NCBI GenBank assembly: GCA_902601865.1
Contig: CACKOX010000001.1
Span: 54,665-118,664 of the forward strand
Source of the DNA: an uncultured Alphaproteobacteria bacterium
Lineage (GTDB): Bacteria; Pseudomonadota; Alphaproteobacteria; HIMB59
Length of the DNA: 64,000 bases
Direction of reading: 5' to 3'
The notes beneath the pieces were generated by a model. It was not told the origin of the DNA and ran no database searches. It saw nothing but the letters and a program-made list of their open reading frames with translations. Below are positions 50,338-62,389 of this stretch, in pieces. Position numbers and translations under genes: made by a program. How positions within the stretch are numbered: the stretch's first letter is position 1; each line of letters starts with the position of its first letter.

Positions 50338-53300
50338 TTAAAAAGAATGATGAATTTGTATAGGTTTTACAGAAATTGGCTTATTTTTTAATGTTATCAA
50401 TGATTTTATTAATATTTTTGCACTTCTAAGGTTAGTATAGTAGGGAACATTAAGATCCACAGATGTTCTTCTTATTGTGAAACTATCAATTATTGCCTGT
50501 TTGTCCTCAGTTGTATTGATTACCAAATCTATTTTATTTTCCTTAATATATTCAACTACATGGGGGGATCCCTCAGCCACTTTATTAACTAAATTTGAAG
50601 AAATTCCCTCTTTCATTAAATAGTCGTGGGTGCCTTTCGTAGAAAATAAATTATAGCCATTATCTGTGAATGATTTAGCCATCTCAGATATACTTTGCTT
50701 ATCCTCATCTTTAACAGAAATGAATATATTTTCTATATTATTAAGTTTCTGACCAGCACCAATTTGACTTTTTAAATAAGCTAAATAAAAATCCTCATCA
50801 ATACCCATAACCTCACCAGTGCTTTTCATCTCTGGTCCTAGAATGACATCAGTATTGGGGAATTTGTTAAATGGAAAAACAGCCTCTTTGATTGCAAAAT
50901 ATGGTAAAGAGCTATTATCAAATTCCTGATATTCTTTTGATAAAGTTTTACCAACTATTAATTCAGCTGCTATTTTAATAAATGGTATTCCTATGGCCTT
51001 TGCAAGAAATGGAATGGTTCTGCTAGCTCTTGGATTTGCTTCAAGAATAAAAATCTCATCATCTTTGATAGCATATTGAATATTCATTAAACCAATTGTC
51101 TTTAATTCAGTTGCAAGAGATATACTAAATTTTTTAATATCAGATATCACTTTATCATTTAGAGAGAAGGGGGGTATACTACAAGCACTATCACCCGAGT
51201 GAATACCAGCTTCTTCAATGTGTTCCATAATACCAGCTATCATAGTATTACCTTGACTATCTCTTAATACATCAACATCAACCTCTTTTGCATTTTGAAG
51301 AAACTCATCAATTAAAATTACATTATTTTCTAATGCCCAATAGTTTTGATCTATATAATCTTGCACATCATCTAAATGGGCCATTTTTTCCATCATTCTT
51401 CCACCCAAGACATATGAAGGTCTAAGCAGAATAGGAAACTTTAGTTTGGAAGACTTGGCAACAAGCTCTTTTGTTCCTAAAGAAATGTCACTTTTTGGTT
51501 GTTTTAAACCTACTTTACTGATTAATTTTTGAAACCTCTCTCTATCTTCTGATATATCTATTGCTTCAAAAGAGGTGCCGAGTATCTTATAACCATACTC
51601 TTTGAGCTTGTTGGCTATTCTTAGAGGTGTTTGTCCACCAAATTGGACTATTACCCCCTCTACAACACCGGTCTCGTTTTCTTTATCAATAATATTTTTG
51701 ACGTATTCAAATTCCAAAGGTTCGAAATAAAGTTTATCTGAAGTATCATAATCAGTTGAAACGGTCTCAGGATTACAATTAATCATAATTGTTTCATAGC
51801 CAAGTTTCTGAAAAGATTTTACAGCTTGGACACAACAATAATCAAATTCAATACCTTGACCTATTCTGTTAGGACCAGAACCAAGAATGATTATCTTTTT
51901 TTTGTCAACCGGTCTAGACTCGCAACTAAATTCGTTTATCTCAGAGGCGAAAGTTGAATAAAGGTAAGCAGTAGAAGAGTCGAATTCATTTCCACATGTA
52001 TCTACTCTCTTAAATATTGTCTTTAAATTATTATTTTTTTGAAGAATATAGATCTCATTTATATAAATTTTTGTTAAATTACTTATATGGTAATTTGAAA
52101 ATCCAGTTTTTTTAGCTAATGTTAATAAATTTTTATCTAGGTTATTACCTGCCTTTACTAATTGCTGTTCGATATTGATAATTTCATTAATTTCTCTTAA
52201 AAAAAATAAATCTATATGGGTTAACTCACTTATTTCATTTAAAGATATTTTACGTCTTATAGCTTCAGCAACTATTAATAATCTATCAGGTCTTTGTTTT
52301 GTAAGTAGATTTTTTAAATTCTCATCTTTTAGATTTAATAATTCGTGACTAATATCTAAACCAAAGTTATCAGACTCTATCGAATAGAATGCTTTCAAAA
52401 GAGACTCTTTGAAAGTCCTGCCAATTGACATAATTTCACCTACTGATTTCATAGCAGTATTTAACTCACTAGGAGTACCTTGAAATTTTTCGAAATTAAA
52501 CTTTGGAATCTTGGTTACAATATAATCAATTACTGGTTCAAAACTTGCAGGAGTTACTTTCGTAATATCATTCTCTAACTCATCTAATGTATAACCAATC
52601 GCTAAGAGAGCGGCTATCTTAGCTATAGGGAACCCGGTTGCCTTTGATGCCAAGGCAGATGACCTACTTACTCTAGGATTCATTTCAATAATCAAAATCC
52701 TCCCATTTTTTGGATTTACTGCAAATTGAACATTAGAACCACCAGTTTCTACACCTATTTTTCTGAGTATCGCAATACTTTGATTTCTTAATTTTTGATA
52801 CTCTTTATCGGTTAGTGTAAGTGCTGGAGCTATGGTTATACTATCGCCCGTATGTATACCCATAGGATCTAAATTTTCTATAGAACATACTATAATTGAA
52901 TTATCTAAGTTATCTCTTACTACTTCAAACTCAAACTCTTTCCAACCAATTAACGACTCTTCGACAAGAGTCTTTGATACAGGACTTAAGTCAATGGCGT
53001 TTTTGACTTTAGAGATAAATTCATCTTTATCGTAAACAATTCCACCACCTGTTCCACCTAGGGTATAAAAGGGTCTTAAAATTAATGGGAAACTTACCTC
53101 ATTAACTATTTTGCTAAGATCAGATTTATCATCAACTATTATGCTGAATGGAGTCTCAAGTCCAATTTCAGACATGGCCTCTGCAAATAATTTTCTATCT
53201 TCTGCTACGTCTATAGACCTAGGACTAGCTCCTAAAATCTTTATAGAGCTATTTTTGAAATAATTCTCTTTATTTAATTCTCTTATAATATTTAAAGCGG

Positions 53301-53580
53301 TTTGACCGCCCATTGTTGGTAAAATTGCATCTGGTTTCTCTTTATCAATTATTTTTTTTACAATTTCTTTATCAATAGGCTCAATATAAGTTTTGTCTGC
53401 AAATTCAGGGTCTGTCATTATAGTAGCAGGATTTGAGTTAATTAAGACAACCTCATAACCTTCTTTTTTAAGAGCCTTACATGCCTGACTACCAGAGTAA
53501 TCAAATTCACAAGCCTGCCCGATGACTATTGGACCTGAGCCAATTACTAATATTTTAGATATATCTTTATTAGCTGGCAT
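50338..53580 (-). CDS. carB: Carbamoyl-phosphate synthase large subunit
   Basis: 1080 aa; [35 protein letters not shown], duplicated ATP-grasp halves, C-terminal MGS domain. Confidence 0.97.
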   Translation of the reverse strand: MPANKDISKILVIGSGPIVIGQACEFDYSGSQACKALKKEGYEVVLINSNPATIMTDPEFADKTYIEPIDKEIVKKIIDKEKPDAILPTMGGQTALNIIRELNKENYFKNSSIKILGASPRSIDVAEDRKLFAEAMSEIGLETPFSIIVDDKSDLSKIVNEVSFPLILRPFYTLGGTGGGIVYDKDEFISKVKNAIDLSPVSKTLVEESLIGWKEFEFEVVRDNLDNSIIVCSIENLDPMGIHTGDSITIAPALTLTDKEYQKLRNQSIAILRKIGVETGGSNVQFAVNPKNGRILIIEMNPRVSRSSALASKATGFPIAKIAALLAIGYTLDELENDITKVTPASFEPVIDYIVTKIPKFNFEKFQGTPSELNTAMKSVGEIMSIGRTFKESLLKAFYSIESDNFGLDISHELLNLKDENLKNLLTKQRPDRLLIVAEAIRRKISLNEISELTHIDLFFLREINEIINIEQQLVKAGNNLDKNLLTLAKKTGFSNYHISNLTKIYINEIYILQKNNNLKTIFKRVDTCGNEFDSSTAYLYSTFASEINEFSCESRPVDKKKIIILGSGPNRIGQGIEFDYCCVQAVKSFQKLGYETIMINCNPETVSTDYDTSDKLYFEPLEFEYVKNIIDKENETGVVEGVIVQFGGQTPLRIANKLKEYGYKILGTSFEAIDISEDRERFQKLISKVGLKQPKSDISLGTKELVAKSSKLKFPILLRPSYVLGGRMMEKMAHLDDVQDYIDQNYWALENNVILIDEFLQNAKEVDVDVLRDSQGNTMIAGIMEHIEEAGIHSGDSACSIPPFSLNDKVISDIKKFSISLATELKTIGLMNIQYAIKDDEIFILEANPRASRTIPFLAKAIGIPFIKIAAELIVGKTLSKEYQEFDNSSLPYFAIKEAVFPFNKFPNTDVILGPEMKSTGEVMGIDEDFYLAYLKSQIGAGQKLNNIENIFISVKDEDKQSISEMAKSFTDNGYNLFSTKGTHDYLMKEGISSNLVNKVAEGSPHVVEYIKENKIDLVINTTEDKQAIIDSFTIRRTSVDLNVPYYTNLRSAKILIKSLITLKNKPISVKPIQIHHSF

Positions 53581-54709
53581 TCTTATCCATTAAATTTATA
53601 AATTCGTCAAAAAGATACCTGCTATCATGTGGTCCAGGACTAGACTCTGGATGATATTGAACTGAGAATAGAGGTTGATCTTTGCACTTCATACCATCTA
53701 TAGTTTTATCAAACAATGATTTATGAGTAATTTGAAGATTAGATGGAAAATTTTTTTCTAGAACAACGAATCCATGGTTTTGAGATGTAATTTCTACTTT
53801 GTTTGTATCTAAGTTTTTTACTGGATGATTTCCTCCTCGATGACCTTTTTCCATACGAGCAGTTAAAGCATTAAATGCTAGGCTTAGAATTTGATGACCT
53901 AGACATATGCCAAATGTTGGGATTTTTTTATTCAATAACTTAGTTAATTCTGGTTTTATATTTTCATAAACTTTTTTGGGATCACCCGGTCCATTACTTA
54001 AAAAAATACCACTAAACTTTTTGTTTATTATTTCTTCAGCTTTAAAATGCATATCAAATTCTTCTATATTACAATCTCTTATTGATAAATTTTTCTTAAT
54101 ATTATCTTTTGCGCCAAAGTTCAAAAATGCAATAGAGTGTTTTTTCTTCTTTGTTTCTTGCTCTTTTATATTTAACTCTGATGTAAAATCTTTAATAACA
54201 TCATTTTCTTCTAAAGAAAGACTTTGATCTATTTGTTTACAAATTTCTTCAATATTTTTTGTTTTAAAGTAATCTTCAGAACACAACATAATATTTTTTG
54301 GTCCAAAGTTTCTTATAATTTTAGTTAAAGACCTGGTATCTAAATCAAAAAAAGCACAAGAATTTTGATCTATTATCCACTTTGCAAAACTAGTTTGAGC
54401 TCTCCAATTTGAACTTAGTTCAAATAACTCATTACTTATAAGGCCAGATGCATGTATTTTCCAAGACTCATAATCTTCGTCATTACATCCAACTATCCCT
54501 ATTAAGGGAAAGGTAAAGTTTATAAACTGAGATTTATATGAAGGGTCAGTTAAAATTTCTTGATAACCAGTCATACTGGTATTGAAGCAAATTTCAGCTA
54601 TCTTGAACTCCTCTTTTGACAGAAACTTACCTTTGAAAATATAATTTTTGTTATAAATTAAGTAACCGTTTTGATAATTTAATTTTATTTTATTATCTAA
54701 TACGGTCAT
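53570..54709 (-). CDS. carA: Carbamoyl-phosphate synthase small subunit
   Basis: [53 protein letters not shown]. Confidence 0.96.
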   Translation of the reverse strand: MTVLDNKIKLNYQNGYLIYNKNYIFKGKFLSKEEFKIAEICFNTSMTGYQEILTDPSYKSQFINFTFPLIGIVGCNDEDYESWKIHASGLISNELFELSSNWRAQTSFAKWIIDQNSCAFFDLDTRSLTKIIRNFGPKNIMLCSEDYFKTKNIEEICKQIDQSLSLEENDVIKDFTSELNIKEQETKKKKHSIAFLNFGAKDNIKKNLSIRDCNIEEFDMHFKAEEIINKKFSGIFLSNGPGDPKKVYENIKPELTKLLNKKIPTFGICLGHQILSLAFNALTARMEKGHRGGNHPVKNLDTNKVEITSQNHGFVVLEKNFPSNLQITHKSLFDKTIDGMKCKDQPLFSVQYHPESSPGPHDSRYLFDEFINLMDKNAS

Positions 54710-54752
54710 ATTAAATCATGTGTATTAGTATATTATTAAGGAGGAAATTCAA

Positions 54753-55211
54753 ATGAGTTTGGCAAAAAAAATTTCTGATGACGTTAAAAGTGCCTTAAAA
54801 GGTGGAGATAAGAAAAAACTTTCAATAGCAAGGTATGTCTATTCTGAGTTAAAAAATTTTCTAATAAAAGAGAATCTAGACAGGGATGTGATCAAGTTAT
54901 CTGACGAAAATGTAATCAAAATTATCAAGACCCAATTAAAACAAAAAAAAGAATCATTAGAATTTGCCTTACAGGCAAATGTTCAAAATAAAATCGATGA
55001 CTTAGAATTTGATATTAATTACCTTAATAATTTTCTTCCCAGTTTGATGGGAGAAGACTCAACTAAAAATATCATATTAGTTCACATCAAAGAAAATAAT
55101 TTAGAAAATAAAGATTTTGGAAAAATAATGGGTTTTTTGAAACAAAATTATAACAATAAAATTGATATGAATTTAGCCTCTAAAATTATTAAAAATATTT
55201 TTAAAGAATGA
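54753..55211 (+). CDS. GatB/YqeY domain protein
   Basis: MSLAKKISDDVKSALKGGDKKKLSIARYVYSELKN, LNNFLPSLM; preceded by an AAGGAGGA Shine-Dalgarno. Confidence 0.88.
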   Translation: MSLAKKISDDVKSALKGGDKKKLSIARYVYSELKNFLIKENLDRDVIKLSDENVIKIIKTQLKQKKESLEFALQANVQNKIDDLEFDINYLNNFLPSLMGEDSTKNIILVHIKENNLENKDFGKIMGFLKQNYNNKIDMNLASKIIKNIFKE

Positions 55212-56791
55212 CAAATGATAATATCAAAGAGGTCATAAATAGAACTTCTATAGTTGAAATTATTAACTCATCAGTTCCTTTAAAGAAGAAAGGTAGTAAT
55301 TATTTTGGCCTAAGTCCTTTTAAAAAGGAAAAAACTCCATCATTTTCTGTTAATGAAGAAAAAAAAATATTCCATTGTTTTAGCACAGGAGAGCACGGGA
55401 ATGTGATTGATTTTTTGATTAAAGTAAAAGGATATAGCTTTAAAGATGCATTGTATGAACTAGCAGATAAGGCGGGTATTGAATTAAGTTTTAAATCATC
55501 AAAATTAAACAATATTATTTATGATATTAACTCATTTACTAAAGATATATTTCACCATAATTTACTAAAATCTAACAGACACTTAGATTATCTATTAAAA
55601 AAAAGAAAATTTAATATGGACATAATTCAAAAATTTGAATTAGGATCATCGATAAATTCATTTGAACTTCAAAAAAAACTCCTAAATAATTTTGATATTA
55701 ATAATTTAGTAGCTGCTGGTATTTTTAGTAAGAACAAAAATTCTAAACTATTTTTTTCAAATAGAATTATGGTTCCTATACTTAATATGCAAAATAAAAC
55801 TTTAGGTTTTGGGGGTAGGGTAATTGATGACAGTTTACCAAAGTACATAAATACAGCTGAAACTAAGATTTTTAAAAAAAAACAAATCTTATTCAATGAA
55901 AAAATACTCAATAAACAAAATAGTAAAAAAATAATTATTGTCGAAGGTTATTTTGATGTTATTAAATTAGAACAAACCGGCTTTAATAACTGTTTAGCCC
56001 CTCTTGGAACTTCTATAAATCACGAAAAATTAATTGAAATAACTAAAAAAGGTTTTGAGATAATAGTATGCCTCGACGGAGACGTAGCTGGAAGAAATGC
56101 AACTATAAGATTAATGAATAATTTACTTGGTGATAAAAAATTTGAACTTGGAATTAAATTTGTATTACTTCCAAAAAATTATGATCCAGATCAATTAATA
56201 GAGTCTAACATGTCTGATAAATTGAATAAACTTATAGATCAACCACTGTCTATTGAAGAGCTAATAGAAAAGTATTTAGAGAAATTTAATAAAAGCACAG
56301 ACATAGATAGCCAGTTTAAAGGGTCAAAAGTATTAAAAAGTTTACTTACAAATATATCCAATATTGATTTAAAAAAAATTCTTACTAAACATTTTAATAA
56401 TATAAATTCAAGAAAAGTTAATCAAAAAGCCAGCAGTAATTCTAATACTCAAAATCTAGAACTTAAATTTGATTTAAAGTCAAAATTTTCTGCTGCCTTA
56501 ATTATATTCTTTATTGAAAATCAATCTCAAAGAGAAAGGGTTTATGATTTAATAGCAACTGCTAAATTTGATGGAAAATTCAAAGAAATACGAGACTTAG
56601 TTATTAAAAAAACACTATTCAAATCAACAACTATTGAGATTTATTCAGAATTAGACTCTAAGGGATTGAATTTTACAAAAAATTTACTATTTTCTAATGA
56701 AGTTCGAAGGCTGTGTAGATTTGCATCACCTAAATTTAGTCACGACCCTTATAATGAAATTGAAAAAACAGTTAGTTTTATAAATAGTTAA
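55208..56791 (+). CDS. dnaG: DNA primase, zinc-finger ligands largely lost
   Basis: [38 protein letters not shown], toprim [16 protein letters not shown] and [12 protein letters not shown]; upstream of rpoD. Confidence 0.94.
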   Translation: MTNDNIKEVINRTSIVEIINSSVPLKKKGSNYFGLSPFKKEKTPSFSVNEEKKIFHCFSTGEHGNVIDFLIKVKGYSFKDALYELADKAGIELSFKSSKLNNIIYDINSFTKDIFHHNLLKSNRHLDYLLKKRKFNMDIIQKFELGSSINSFELQKKLLNNFDINNLVAAGIFSKNKNSKLFFSNRIMVPILNMQNKTLGFGGRVIDDSLPKYINTAETKIFKKKQILFNEKILNKQNSKKIIIVEGYFDVIKLEQTGFNNCLAPLGTSINHEKLIEITKKGFEIIVCLDGDVAGRNATIRLMNNLLGDKKFELGIKFVLLPKNYDPDQLIESNMSDKLNKLIDQPLSIEELIEKYLEKFNKSTDIDSQFKGSKVLKSLLTNISNIDLKKILTKHFNNINSRKVNQKASSNSNTQNLELKFDLKSKFSAALIIFFIENQSQRERVYDLIATAKFDGKFKEIRDLVIKKTLFKSTTIEIYSELDSKGLNFTKNLLFSNEVRRLCRFASPKFSHDPYNEIEKTVSFINS

Positions 56792-56793
56792 AA

Positions 56794-58845
56794 ATGACAA
56801 AAAAAAAAGTTAATACAAAAGGTAAAATTAAAAAAGTTATTAAAAAAAAAGCTGTCTTAGAAAAAAAAGCAAAAACATCAAGGACAAACAAAAAATCTGT
56901 CAGCTCATCAAATGCAATTGAATTAATCTATAAAGAAAACGAAAACCAGCTTATTTCATTAATCACAAAAGAATTTGATAAAGATATAGCTTTAAAAGCA
57001 AAAACATATATCAAGTCTTACTCTAAAATTGAGGACTCTATTATTACTGTAAATGATTTTTTAAACTATATTGAAAATCTTGATGAAGATCTCTTTAAAT
57101 TATTCAAGGCTTATACTTCCTCTGCAGACTCAGATTCGTCATCTTCAAATGATGAAACAGAAGAGGAAGAAAAATCTCCTGGCGTAAAAAGTGATGATCC
57201 TGTTCGAATGTATCTAAAAGAAATGGGTAATGTTGAGTTGCTTTCCAGAGAGGGTGAAATAGCAATTGCAAAAAGAATCGAGTCTGGTTTGGACAGAATG
57301 ATGAATTCAATTCTTGAGTGTCCAGCTTCGATAGATATTCTTAAAAAATGGATTGACCAAGTTAAACATAATGAAATTAATCTGAGAGAAATAGTTGACT
57401 TTGATGAATATTTTAATGAAGACAACGACCCCTATTCAAATTCTTCAAAAAGAAAAGAAATTCAGAAAATAATTAATGATAAAAAGAAAGATCTTTTAAA
57501 AGAAAAGCAAAAATTGATGAAAGATCAAGGGATAGAAATAGATAAAGAAAAACTTCAAGAAACATCAAATGAAGAAGATATTGAAAATGAGAGCTTTTCA
57601 ATTTCTATAATAGAGGAATTTTATAAACCTGAAATTTTAAAAAAATTAGATAGAGTTTTAGTACTGTCTGAAAACATCACTAAAATTAAAAAAAATAAGA
57701 ATATTGCTAAAATTTCTGACTTAAAATCATTAAAAGAACTTAAAAAATATCAGGATGAGATACTTAATTACTTTAATGAAATAAAAATTAAGCCTCATAA
57801 ATTAGAGGAAATAATCATTCATCTTTATTCAATCAATAAAGAGATACAGTCAAAAGAGGTCTCTTTATTAACCTTAGCTACACAAAATAAAATAGGTAGA
57901 GATGTCTTTTTAAAATACCATAGTCTAAAAGATACTTACACGCTGTACCAAAAACATATGACTTCTCAAGATGAGTCGTTTAAAGCTCTATTTCAAAAAA
58001 ATAGTGATAAATTAAAAGCAATTTACAAAGAAGTCCTAAGTTTATCAAAAATAGCAAATCAAAATACTATTGAATTCAAGGAGAAAGTCAGAGAAATACA
58101 ATCTGGTCAAAGAACGGCAAATCAAGCTAAAAAAGAAATGATTGAAGCTAATTTACGCTTAGTTATTTCAATTGCAAAAAAATATACAAATAGGGGTCTT
58201 CAGTTTCTAGACCTCATTCAAGAGGGAAATATAGGCTTAATGAAAGCAGTTGATAAATTTGAATACAGAAGAGGTTATAAATTTTCTACTTACGCAACTT
58301 GGTGGATCAGACAGGCAATCACTAGATCCATCGCTGATCAAGCTAGGACTATTCGTATTCCAGTGCATATGATCGAAACAATAAATAAAATTGTGAGATC
58401 AAGTAGGCAATTAATTTTAGAATTGGGAAGAGAGCCTACGCCAGAAGAATTATCTGTTAGACTTAAAATGCCAATTGAAAAAGTTAGAAAAGTTTTAAAA
58501 ATAGCAAAAGAACCAGTAAGTTTAGAGACACCAATAGGTGATGATGATGATAGTTTTCTTGGTGACTTTATAGAGGATAAGAACGCAGTTATTCCTGAAG
58601 ATGCAGTTATGCAATTAAATCTTAGAGAAACTACAACCAAAATACTTTCTACGTTGACACCTAGAGAGGAAAGAGTTTTGAGGATGAGATTTGGTATAGG
58701 AATGTCATCTGACCACACTTTAGAAGAAGTAGGTCAGCAATTTAGTGTTACCAGAGAAAGAATTAGACAAATCGAGGCAAAAGCTTTAAGAAAATTAAAA
58801 CACCCTATAAGATCTAAAAAACTTAAGTCTTTTATGGACTCTTAA
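56794..58845 (+). CDS. rpoD: RNA polymerase sigma factor RpoD
   Basis: [71 protein letters not shown], region 4 HTH. Confidence 0.97.
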   Translation: MTKKKVNTKGKIKKVIKKKAVLEKKAKTSRTNKKSVSSSNAIELIYKENENQLISLITKEFDKDIALKAKTYIKSYSKIEDSIITVNDFLNYIENLDEDLFKLFKAYTSSADSDSSSSNDETEEEEKSPGVKSDDPVRMYLKEMGNVELLSREGEIAIAKRIESGLDRMMNSILECPASIDILKKWIDQVKHNEINLREIVDFDEYFNEDNDPYSNSSKRKEIQKIINDKKKDLLKEKQKLMKDQGIEIDKEKLQETSNEEDIENESFSISIIEEFYKPEILKKLDRVLVLSENITKIKKNKNIAKISDLKSLKELKKYQDEILNYFNEIKIKPHKLEEIIIHLYSINKEIQSKEVSLLTLATQNKIGRDVFLKYHSLKDTYTLYQKHMTSQDESFKALFQKNSDKLKAIYKEVLSLSKIANQNTIEFKEKVREIQSGQRTANQAKKEMIEANLRLVISIAKKYTNRGLQFLDLIQEGNIGLMKAVDKFEYRRGYKFSTYATWWIRQAITRSIADQARTIRIPVHMIETINKIVRSSRQLILELGREPTPEELSVRLKMPIEKVRKVLKIAKEPVSLETPIGDDDDSFLGDFIEDKNAVIPEDAVMQLNLRETTTKILSTLTPREERVLRMRFGIGMSSDHTLEEVGQQFSVTRERIRQIEAKALRKLKHPIRSKKLKSFMDS

Positions 58846-58863
58846 AATTACTGTTAATTTAAA

Positions 58864-58892
58864 TTCTTGTTTTTTTTTCATAAGATTATAAT
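58864..58892 (+). promoter_or_regulatory. Possible sigma70 promoter for the following tRNA
   Basis: TTCTTG (58864-58869) - 17 nt - TATAAT (58887-58892), 18 nt before the tRNA 5' end; -35 is weak. Confidence 0.4.
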
Positions 58893-58910
58893 AGTAACAA
58901 TTCTAATCAT

Positions 58911-58987
58911 GGGCCTGTAGTTCAGTTGGTTAGAACGCGGTGCTCATAACGCCGTTGTCGCAGGTTCGAGTCCTGCCGGGCCCACCA
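58911..58987 (+). tRNA. tRNA with CAT anticodon (tRNA-Ile2 more likely than elongator Met; not resolved)
   Basis: GGGCCTG/CGGGCCC acceptor, CGGTG-CTCATAA-CGCCG anticodon arm, GCAGG-TTCGAGT-CCTGC T arm, encoded ACCA. Confidence 0.9.
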
Positions 58988-59001
58988 AATAAGAAAAAAA
59001 G

Positions 59002-59592
59002 TTATATTTTATTTATCTCGATTACCAAAGCTTCTAAACTTCCTTTATTCTTTCTTAAAATTTTATTAAATTCTGATTTTTTGGTTACAAAATAAGATGT
59101 ATTCTCAACTATCACATCAATAATCTTAAAAGATGACCCTGTATCTATTACTTTCCAATATAGACTTGCAGAAGATTTTTTATCAGAAATTTCTGATTTT
59201 ATAATGTAAATATCATCCTTTATGTCTACATCTTTAAGAATTATTGAAGTTGAGTAATTTGAATTAGCTAATTTATATATAGTCTTAATAAGATAATCTG
59301 TGAATGCATACAAATATAAAGATAATTCGTTTTTTGAGCTTTTTTTAATTATATTTTCTCCAATAAGGCCATATGCGATTGACTTAATTGCAAAATTTTT
59401 GTTTACGAAGTTTTTATATTTTTCGTAATTGTCATTATCAGTTCCTTCATTATTATTAATTATCTCCAAGAATAGATTTGACTCTTCTTTGAACCATTCT
59501 GAAACCTCAGAGGCCTGAAGACTTGAAAAAGAAAAAAATAAAATTAATATAATTAAGTTTCTCATAAATATTAGTAAATATAGTTTGAACAA
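59002..59592 (-). CDS. mlaC: MlaC/Ttg2D-like phospholipid-binding protein
   Basis: Signal peptide (likely start at Met10), FVNKNFAIKSIAYGLIG, FTDYLIKTIYKLAN, SASLYWKVIDTGSSFKIIDVIVENTSYFVTKKSEFNKIL; downstream of mlaA. Confidence 0.85.
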   Translation of the reverse strand: MFKLYLLIFMRNLIILILFFSFSSLQASEVSEWFKEESNLFLEIINNNEGTDNDNYEKYKNFVNKNFAIKSIAYGLIGENIIKKSSKNELSLYLYAFTDYLIKTIYKLANSNYSTSIILKDVDIKDDIYIIKSEISDKKSSASLYWKVIDTGSSFKIIDVIVENTSYFVTKKSEFNKILRKNKGSLEALVIEINKI

Positions 59593-60333
59593 CTATTCAA
59601 TATAAATTTTTGGCACAGGTAAGTTTTGTATATACTCCTCTTCAAGTTGAGCATTCCTATTTTGATAATAAATTGACTTTATCATTTCATATCTATCAGA
59701 TGATGCATCTCTAACTTTATCTAATTGATCATCAACTTCCGCTCTTTCATTAAAACCATTTCCTATTGCTATAAATTCTCTATTAGGAACATTACTTGAA
59801 ATTGGATCAACAAAATATTCAACTACATCTCCACTAAAATCCCTAAGATTACTTGGACCTATTATGGGTATTACTATATAAGGGCCGCTTGAGACACCGC
59901 CTTTTGCAAGGGTAATTCCAAAGTCTGTTTCATTTTTTTCCATTCCTACCCTTGAGGCTAGGTCAAAAGTACCTAAGCTAGTTAACGTATTAATTGTAAA
60001 ACGTCCAACTGAATTTAAAGATTTATAAAATTCTCCTTGAAAGATAAAAGACACAGTCCTAATTGGCTCCTTTAAATTGCTAAAAAAATTTGACACCCCT
60101 TTTTCAACCGGTTCTGGAGCTAAAAATTTATATGTTTTGACTATCGGTCTTATAGCAACATCATCTATAAAAAAATTAAAATTTAAAACAGCTCTGTTTA
60201 TAGGCTCTATGGGATCATATATCTCATCGTACGAAATACTTGACACAGTTTCTTCCTCATTAGAGTAAGAGGGAGGTACTTGTAAAAAAGTTACAGAAAT
60301 TATTAAAAGAATTACTTTCAAATGTTTTTTCAT
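59593..60333 (-). CDS. mlaA: MlaA/VacJ lipoprotein-family protein
   Basis: YDPIEPINRAVLNFNFFIDDVAIRPIVKTYKFLAPEPVEKGVSNFFSNLKEPIRTVSFIFQGEF. Confidence 0.93.
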   Translation of the reverse strand: MKKHLKVILLIISVTFLQVPPSYSNEEETVSSISYDEIYDPIEPINRAVLNFNFFIDDVAIRPIVKTYKFLAPEPVEKGVSNFFSNLKEPIRTVSFIFQGEFYKSLNSVGRFTINTLTSLGTFDLASRVGMEKNETDFGITLAKGGVSSGPYIVIPIIGPSNLRDFSGDVVEYFVDPISSNVPNREFIAIGNGFNERAEVDDQLDKVRDASSDRYEMIKSIYYQNRNAQLEEEYIQNLPVPKIYIE

Positions 60334-60370
60334 TACGTAAAATCTTGAATCATTATATTACAATCAATTT

Positions 60371-62389
60371 ATGGATCTTAGTAAATTAAATAAAGAACAA
60401 AAAATAGCTGTTGAACATAAAAATGGACCACTTTTGGTACTTTCAGGAGCTGGAACAGGTAAAACTAGAGTTTTAACATCTAGATTTGTTTATATTGTAA
60501 AAAATTTAAATGTAAATTTTGATAGGATTATAGCCGTTACCTTTACAAATAAGGCTGCTAATGAAATTAAAGAAAGGGTTAACGCTGCACTCCAGAGTAA
60601 TATTGATACTCCATGGGTGGGTACTTTCCATTCCATATTTGCTAAATTTTTAAGGAAACACTCAGGTTTAGTTGATTTAAAATCTAATTTCACAATATTA
60701 GACATCGACGATCAAAAAAAACTTTTAAAACAAGTTTTAGAGTACTGTAAAATTGATAAAGATATAAGTGAAGCCATTTATCATAACGAAATTCAAAATT
60801 TAAAAGATAATAAAATAATTTTTAACGAAAATAAAAAGATTTCTAAATTTTCATCTATTGAAAGGTTGAATGATATTTATTCTTATTATCAACAAAGATT
60901 AATAGAAATAAATGCTGTAGATTTTGGTGACATACTTTTACATAGTTACCAAATACTCTCTAAAAATCCAGATATAAAAAAATCTTACCAAAATTTTATT
61001 GAGCATATTTTGATAGATGAGTTTCAAGATACAAACTTAATCCAATATGATTTAATAAAATTAATTTTAAATTCAGACAAAAATTTATTTTGTGTAGGAG
61101 ATGACGATCAATCAATTTATGCATGGCGCGGAGCAAACATTGAAAATATTATTAATTTTCCAAATGAGTTTGACTCCCCTGTAGTTCGCCTAACAAAAAA
61201 TTATAGATCAAATAGCTCAATTTTAGAAGCAGCGGCATGCATAATAAGCAATAATAAAAATAGATTAGGTAAAGACTTAGTTAGCTTTAATAAAAAAATA
61301 CCTGAGCAAAAAATTAATTTAAATTCATTTTATTCTCAGGAAGAGGAGTCACTATGGATATCTGATAATATATCTAAAAAGTTTCAGGAAAATAATAGTA
61401 TTGGAATTTTAGTCAGACTAACTGCCCAAATGAGAAGTATTGAGGACAAATTAATAAAATACGCTTTGCCCTATGAAATTATTGGTGGTCCAAGATTTTT
61501 CGAGAGAAAAGAAATCAAAGATATTTTGGCATATTTAAAACTAGCAAGTAGTTATAATGATGATCTTTCTTTTGAAAGAGTAATCAATTTACCTAAAAGA
61601 GGGATAGGAGATCAGTCAGTTAAATTAATTATTAACAACGCTAGAGAAAATAAAATTTCATTTTTTAAATCGTTAGAAGTTTTATCTAACGAAAATAACT
61701 TACCTGGATCTCTTATAGTTAAAACTAAACCATTTATTGACCTTATAAAAAAAATATCTGATCTCATAAAGAAAACCACTTTAGAGGATATAGGTATCTT
61801 TATTATTGAGGAGTCAGGTTATTTAAAAATGCTTGAAAATGAGAAAAACAAATTGAAACAAGTAGAAAATGAGTCACGAATTGACAATTTAAAAGAATTT
61901 GTAAATGCTTTATCTGAATTTGAAAATTTGGATGATTTCTTAGAGCATGTTGGTTTGGTAAACGAAAATCAAAAAAAAACTCATTCAAATTCTGTTAAAC
62001 TAATGACCTTGCATGCTGCTAAAGGTTTAGAATTTGATCATGTATATTTACCAGGCTGGGAGGAGGGTATCTTTCCAAGCTCTAGAGCATTAGAGCAAAA
62101 TTCTTCAAAATCTCTTGAGGAAGAGAGACGACTTGCTTATGTAGGAATTACTAGAGCAAAGTTTGATTTAAACTTAAGTTATGCTACATCAAGATATACA
62201 TATGGAATGAATAATTATTCATTACCATCAAGATTTTTGAATGAAATTTCAAAAATTGATAAAAATACAAATAAATTAATTAATGAACATTCCCCGTCTA
62301 ATCTAGAAAAAAAGATTACCTCTGATAATGTTCAACTGAGTCCTGGTAAAAAAAGAATGATAGAATTTTTAAAAAAAAATAGTAAATGA
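60371..62389 (+). CDS. uvrD: UvrD/PcrA-type DNA helicase
   Basis: LSGAGTGKTRVLTSRFVYIV, AVTFTNKAANEIKERV, DEFQDTNLIQYDLI, VGDDDQSIYAWRGANIENI, TLHAAKGLEFDHVYLPGWEEGIFP. Confidence 0.95.
   Translation: MDLSKLNKEQKIAVEHKNGPLLVLSGAGTGKTRVLTSRFVYIVKNLNVNFDRIIAVTFTNKAANEIKERVNAALQSNIDTPWVGTFHSIFAKFLRKHSGLVDLKSNFTILDIDDQKKLLKQVLEYCKIDKDISEAIYHNEIQNLKDNKIIFNENKKISKFSSIERLNDIYSYYQQRLIEINAVDFGDILLHSYQILSKNPDIKKSYQNFIEHILIDEFQDTNLIQYDLIKLILNSDKNLFCVGDDDQSIYAWRGANIENIINFPNEFDSPVVRLTKNYRSNSSILEAAACIISNNKNRLGKDLVSFNKKIPEQKINLNSFYSQEEESLWISDNISKKFQENNSIGILVRLTAQMRSIEDKLIKYALPYEIIGGPRFFERKEIKDILAYLKLASSYNDDLSFERVINLPKRGIGDQSVKLIINNARENKISFFKSLEVLSNENNLPGSLIVKTKPFIDLIKKISDLIKKTTLEDIGIFIIEESGYLKMLENEKNKLKQVENESRIDNLKEFVNALSEFENLDDFLEHVGLVNENQKKTHSNSVKLMTLHAAKGLEFDHVYLPGWEEGIFPSSRALEQNSSKSLEEERRLAYVGITRAKFDLNLSYATSRYTYGMNNYSLPSRFLNEISKIDKNTNKLINEHSPSNLEKKITSDNVQLSPGKKRMIEFLKKNSK

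Noticed and set aside
57104-58718. Antisense ORFs 57104..57310, 57111..57425 and 58338..58718 within rpoD
   Set aside because: Shadow ORFs of conserved sigma factor coding sequence.
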